Shown: positions 60,346 to 64,000 of the stretch, piece after piece
Layout: each line of letters opens with the position of its first letter
Numbering within the stretch: position 1 is the first letter of the stretch
Origin: Himantopus leucocephalus
Taxonomy: Eukaryota; Chordata; Aves; Charadriiformes; Recurvirostridae
Reading direction: 5' to 3'
DNA: 64,000 nucleotides
NCBI GenBank assembly: GCA_003993805.1
Contig: RSEF01000001.1
Coordinates: forward strand, 180,901,255-180,965,254
The notes under the pieces: model-generated
Told to the model about the DNA's origin: nothing
Databases searched by the model: none
What the model saw: the letters and a program-made list of their open reading frames with translations, nothing else
Translations under genes and position numbers: made by a program

Positions 60346-63300
60346 AAAAATTTGAGCCTGAACCAATTGAGCCAAAATAATTTGCACAGCTCTAGTTACA
60401 AGTCAAAACTGAGTCCAATCTCATAGTAACTAGGAACTGTTTTCACATGAAAGTTGATCAAAGGCATCTGAAGGTCACTTTTTTCCAATCTGGACAATAT
60501 TCATGACTCCAAAATGCTGTTTTGGCATTGTCATGCCAATCTGGCCAACCAATCTGGTCAAGGACTAAGCAAATACAAAGGCTTAGCTTTCAGCTTGGCT
60601 TCAGAGGTTGTTCTAGAGCAAGCCAAGAAAATTTTGGCAGGTTAACATGAATAAGACATGCAGGATTCAGCACCTAATCCCAACCTCTAGTGCTAGTAAC
60701 ATTTAAAACATCCCAGAAGGCTAAGGTAATTTGGCATCTTCTTTCTTCTCTTCTTCTAAGAAAGGGTGGCTATATCCAAAATAATACTGGAAATGGTTCC
60801 TTGTAAATGCTATTCCTATGTGTTATCCTTGAGACCAATCCTTGTCAGAGTTTGGAAGGAGCCAGTGCATATGGTAACAGGCAGTATGGAAAATCATGGG
60901 AAAAACTGAGCTTTTGTGTCGACCCCATTTTATACACTGGCAGAAAGATACCCACTATCTCTAGAGCAAAGCTGAATCTTGCAGGTGGATAGCATTGCTG
61001 TCTTCAGCTTTTTCTCTGGTTGGGTACACAAGGGAAATCTTGCAAAAGGTAGGGGCCTATTCTCACAGAAGGATATTGGGCTCCAACCAGCAAATAGTCA
61101 CAGCCCTGAGATAATTACCCAAGTTCTCGGAAAAAGCAGAACTCTAGTCTTACCCTTATGCTTAGTCTTTATTACTGATTAGGGGACTAGAGAGTTAGTT
61201 CTAGGTAAATTTCTGTATGTCCAGAGAGACAAGGTGGAAAGCAGAAGGAATTTTGTCCTATGCAGTACTGCAAAAACTTTATCAGGTGGCTATCGGTTGT
61301 TTTAGTGCAAAAGTCCCCAGCTACCTGATCAAGAAGGAGTTCCTGTGTTCAGAAAGTGACATTCGGGTGGGGGTGTGTGGAGCTGGGGCATGAAAGGGGT
61401 TACTTGTTTTAATGAGTGTTCCTTTCTTACCGTTCTGCTGCTGGCTTTGCTGAAGGAACCCGGTTTGATGACTGGTCGAGCACTTGGGAGTGCCTGGGTA
61501 AAGGCAGCCCAATACAAGTGCAAGATATTCTGAGCAGATGACTTTGTGCATCTCCTTCATTACCCTGCGAATCCATACCTCACTTGGGAAGGGAGCTGCT
61601 TTTCGTATGATTGGTGAGATGATTGATTTTCACCTGTGTTTGAAAATTTCATACATTTTTGGGAAATGAAAAATAAAATACTCTCATGATGGTCTGCTGT
61701 AAAACATTGCAGCTACTTGCCATGATGTTGACTTTCAATAACTGAAAATTAAAGGTCTACTGAAATCATTTTGCTCCCCAGTGATTTAGAGACCCAGCCT
61801 CACCATAATTTAGAGTCAACTTTTCGTCCCCGCATAGTTCCATGATTTGCAAGCTGTTTCTGGCAGCCATCGTTGTCAAACCAATGATATTTCTTCTTCT
61901 CCTCCTCACTTTTTGGCCCTTTTCCCTCATAATTAACTTCTTCGTCAGATTTACAGCTATTTAGGTCTACCTTTCTAAGGGATATAAACTCCTGAATGAA
62001 AATACTGTGTAAGAGTACTTTTTTTAACCATTTCCTTGTCTGACATGATTGTATTTTTTATATACAAAATTCAAATGGAAAATGCTTTTCCTTGTAAATG
62101 TATCTTTTTATTTCATACACACCATGTTCTTAGACAAAGTAAAACTAAGGGTTCACACCCCCAAATTTCAGAGTAAACCCCATGTTAATAAGACTTAGGA
62201 ATGCAATTAGTTTTGCTCATGTACATCCTTTAATAACAAATTGCTGTTAGTTTTTAGGCAAAAATGAGGAAAATGTTAAGTTAATGCTGCAGCTTGAATC
62301 AAAGTGTTTGGGAAACTGCAGTTAACTTTAATCTTGCTGGATCTCTTTGTAGCAAGCAAGTAGCCTGATGCACCTGTTACAAGTAAGTGTTGTACTCTAT
62401 TTGCTGCTCTCTCTTCTCTCTCTCATGTGTAACACCTAGGGCTGCAGATATCTTCATGGGATTTTGTGTTTCAAAATGGTAAAAAAACAACAGATCAACC
62501 CATGTTAAAATAAACATTAAATCGGATGGAGAAGGGACAAGTAAATCCTTTGGGATTGTTTTTTTCTGGACCTATAGGAAGGTCCTACGTTTACCTACAA
62601 TGGTACCCTTCAGCAAATTTCTGGACCCAAACCTATGGCTGTCCCCTGAACTGAGTCACTTTTTAATGTGATAACTGGGTTCATGTTTCCAGCATTTATA
62701 TTGCCATCTGCACGAGGCCCATTGCTTCCTGAGGTCCTCAAGGGTCCCCGTATGCTCTGTTACACATCCTGATTGAGAAGGAATGCTCCTATCATCATCT
62801 TTGAGATTTGAAAACATGTACTTTCATTATGACCTGCAGATGCTCATTTCCATTGAGAGAATGTGATCTAATCAACTGTGAAATAAATCTGATAATTCCA
62901 CTTTAGGTGGTGCTCTTCAACACAGCTTATTTCAGAGTAATCTCCTTCTGTAGAGACTGTTTTGCCACCAAACTCAGTGGAAACTGCTGCTCAACAGTAT
63001 GTATCATACAACACAATGCTACTTAATAATTCTGCTGAGATGGAGAACTTTGAGGCTATTCCTCAGTGACCAACATACTTGTTCACATCAATCAGCATTT
63101 CACCATTTGGTACCTTACAACTTTAATTAACAGTCCTACAAATCTAACAAGTAGGATGGCTTACCAAGATACAAAGTTGGATTGAGAGACAGAAGTTTTA
63201 ATCTGTTTTCCATCCCTGGAGATGTTAGCATGTGTGTTTCATAAACTGAAAACCGGACGCTTATAATCTCGTGGACAATGTATGAAATAAAACTCAAACT

Positions 63301-63434
63301 TGTTCTCATTTACATGAAAAAGCTGTGTTCTGTCCCCATTATTTGAATTACTATAAACCAGTGCCACGAACCATGTCCCAGTTTTGCTAAGTGCCGGACA
63401 AAATCAGAACAAAAAGTTGGTAATGGATATAACA

Positions 63435-63453
63435 NAAAAAAAAAAAAAAAAAA
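63435..63453 (+). repeat. A18 run after an N
   Basis: An N is followed directly by 18 A. The length is unreliable. Confidence 0.88.
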
Positions 63454-63539
63454 CAACCCACAACAGATTGATATAGACAGATGAGGGAGTAGAAGGAAAC
63501 AATAAGTCAGTGTGATGAGAAGTGTTGCCAGCACTACCA

Positions 63540-64000
63540 ACCTAACCGCTGTCGGGTCTTTCATAGGCCTTGCAGCAAATGGATTTGAAGGTGGATGTTT
63601 ATGGAGAGCTCCCAAGCATGAAGGGTAGCACAAAAGAAAGTGTTTGAGGATGCAACAAATGAATGATGGGCATGGGCATCGTTCACTGGCTGGTGCTGGG
63701 AGCTGACACTCTGAAACAGAGAGGGGAAAAAATAGGATGGGGGCTAGACCATGAAGGGCCTGGGTAGTAAAAGATGTATTTAGGGGAGGGATTTATAAGA
63801 AGAGGCGATATGGTCAAAACAACCACCTAGAAAAATGGAAGGCTTGCATTTGTCACGAAATGTGGCCATAAACAAAGACTGAGAGGATGAAATCCTCTGG
63901 GCAAAAATTCCTAATTGTGAGAATATGTGAGAAAGGCTGTGTCTTAAAGAAGATAGACATAGAAAATCTGCAAATTTTAAATATAACTTTCACCTGAGAG
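63540..64000 (-). mobile_element. L2-clade LINE ORF2 3' fragment, decayed
   Basis: Read on the minus strand, the text gives Phe-Asp-His-Ile-Ala-Ser-Ser-Tyr-Lys-Ser-Leu near 63800, the counterpart of the L2 pattern F-D-H-I-T-P-x-x-x-S-L-H-W-L-P. Further on comes Ala-Thr-Leu-His-Ala-Trp-Glu-Leu-Ser-Ile-Asn-Ile near 63620, the counterpart of the A-x-x-x-W-N-x-L-P-x-x-I-R block. Plus-strand wording such as GGAGAGCTCCCAAGCATGAA, GGCGATATGGTCAAAACAA and TTGCATTTGTCACGAAATG agrees with the antisense of an L2-type element common in turtles and other sauropsids. Stops and indels are many. The element continues past the window end. Confidence 0.7.

Larger units (their letters stand above)
59926..63539. 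other. A+T-rich non-coding stretch with A-rich runs
   Basis: No gene supported. It contains A runs at 60127-60138 and 60279-60301, the latter after an N at 60278, and an 18-A run at 63436-63453 after an N at 63435. Small perfect hairpins occur near 60508-60540 (CCAAAA-CTG-TTTTGG-like and TGGCAT-TGTC-ATGCCA). Frames of 60-107 codons show no motif. Confidence 0.5.

Overview
The window is 64 kb of A+T-rich nuclear DNA from an amniote, almost certainly a bird. The main evidence is a CR1 LINE (minus strand, about 59061-59925) that is 5'-truncated, still about 90% readable in its C-terminal ORF2 part, and ends in the (ATTCTRTG)n-type tail of avian CR1. A short young CR1 tail (57839-57932) and an older CR1 (28300-29475, plus strand) agree with this. 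Decayed L2-, MIR- and L3/CR1-type relics and short amniote repeat blocks are scattered around them, as expected in a sparse, slowly turning-over avian genome. No operons, ribosome-binding sites or bacterial features are present. No complete host gene, rRNA, tRNA or CRISPR array can be supported.

Layout. 1-4550: A+T-rich non-coding. 4560-5215: a candidate conserved non-coding element, then a G-run ending at an N. 5260-22650: non-coding with amniote repeat relics (6768-6900, 14800-14865, 16205-16320, and a split MIR at 18905-19245). 22660-23700: a G+C-richer block with homeodomain, octamer and MEIS-like motifs, the best regulatory candidate. 23700-30000: non-coding, containing the old CR1. 30003-30247: a MIR-like SINE. 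34585-35615: an unassigned cluster with three direct copies and one inverted copy of a ~75-110 bp unit. 35616-40420: unremarkable. 40420-47260: old LINE debris, G+C-rich patches and microsatellites. 47694-47931: a 118-bp duplication around a single N. 53568-53667: a 100-N gap. 55963-56773 (minus): the only host-gene-like signal. 57839-59925: CR1 copies. 63540-64000 (minus): an L2-type LINE 3' fragment running off the window.

The most interesting item is the minus-strand signal at 55963-56773. Two consecutive stop-free segments in different frames (79 and 54 codons) both encode Asp/Glu/Ser/Asn-rich, Lys-poor protein. A 92-nt putative terminal exon of the same composition follows, with a good splice acceptor and a stop. 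It could be a decayed gene, or a live gene damaged by an assembly indel. I could not identify the family.

Several Ns are single bases lying between near-identical direct copies or beside homopolymers. This looks like unmerged contig ends, so the small duplications there should be treated as artefacts until checked.
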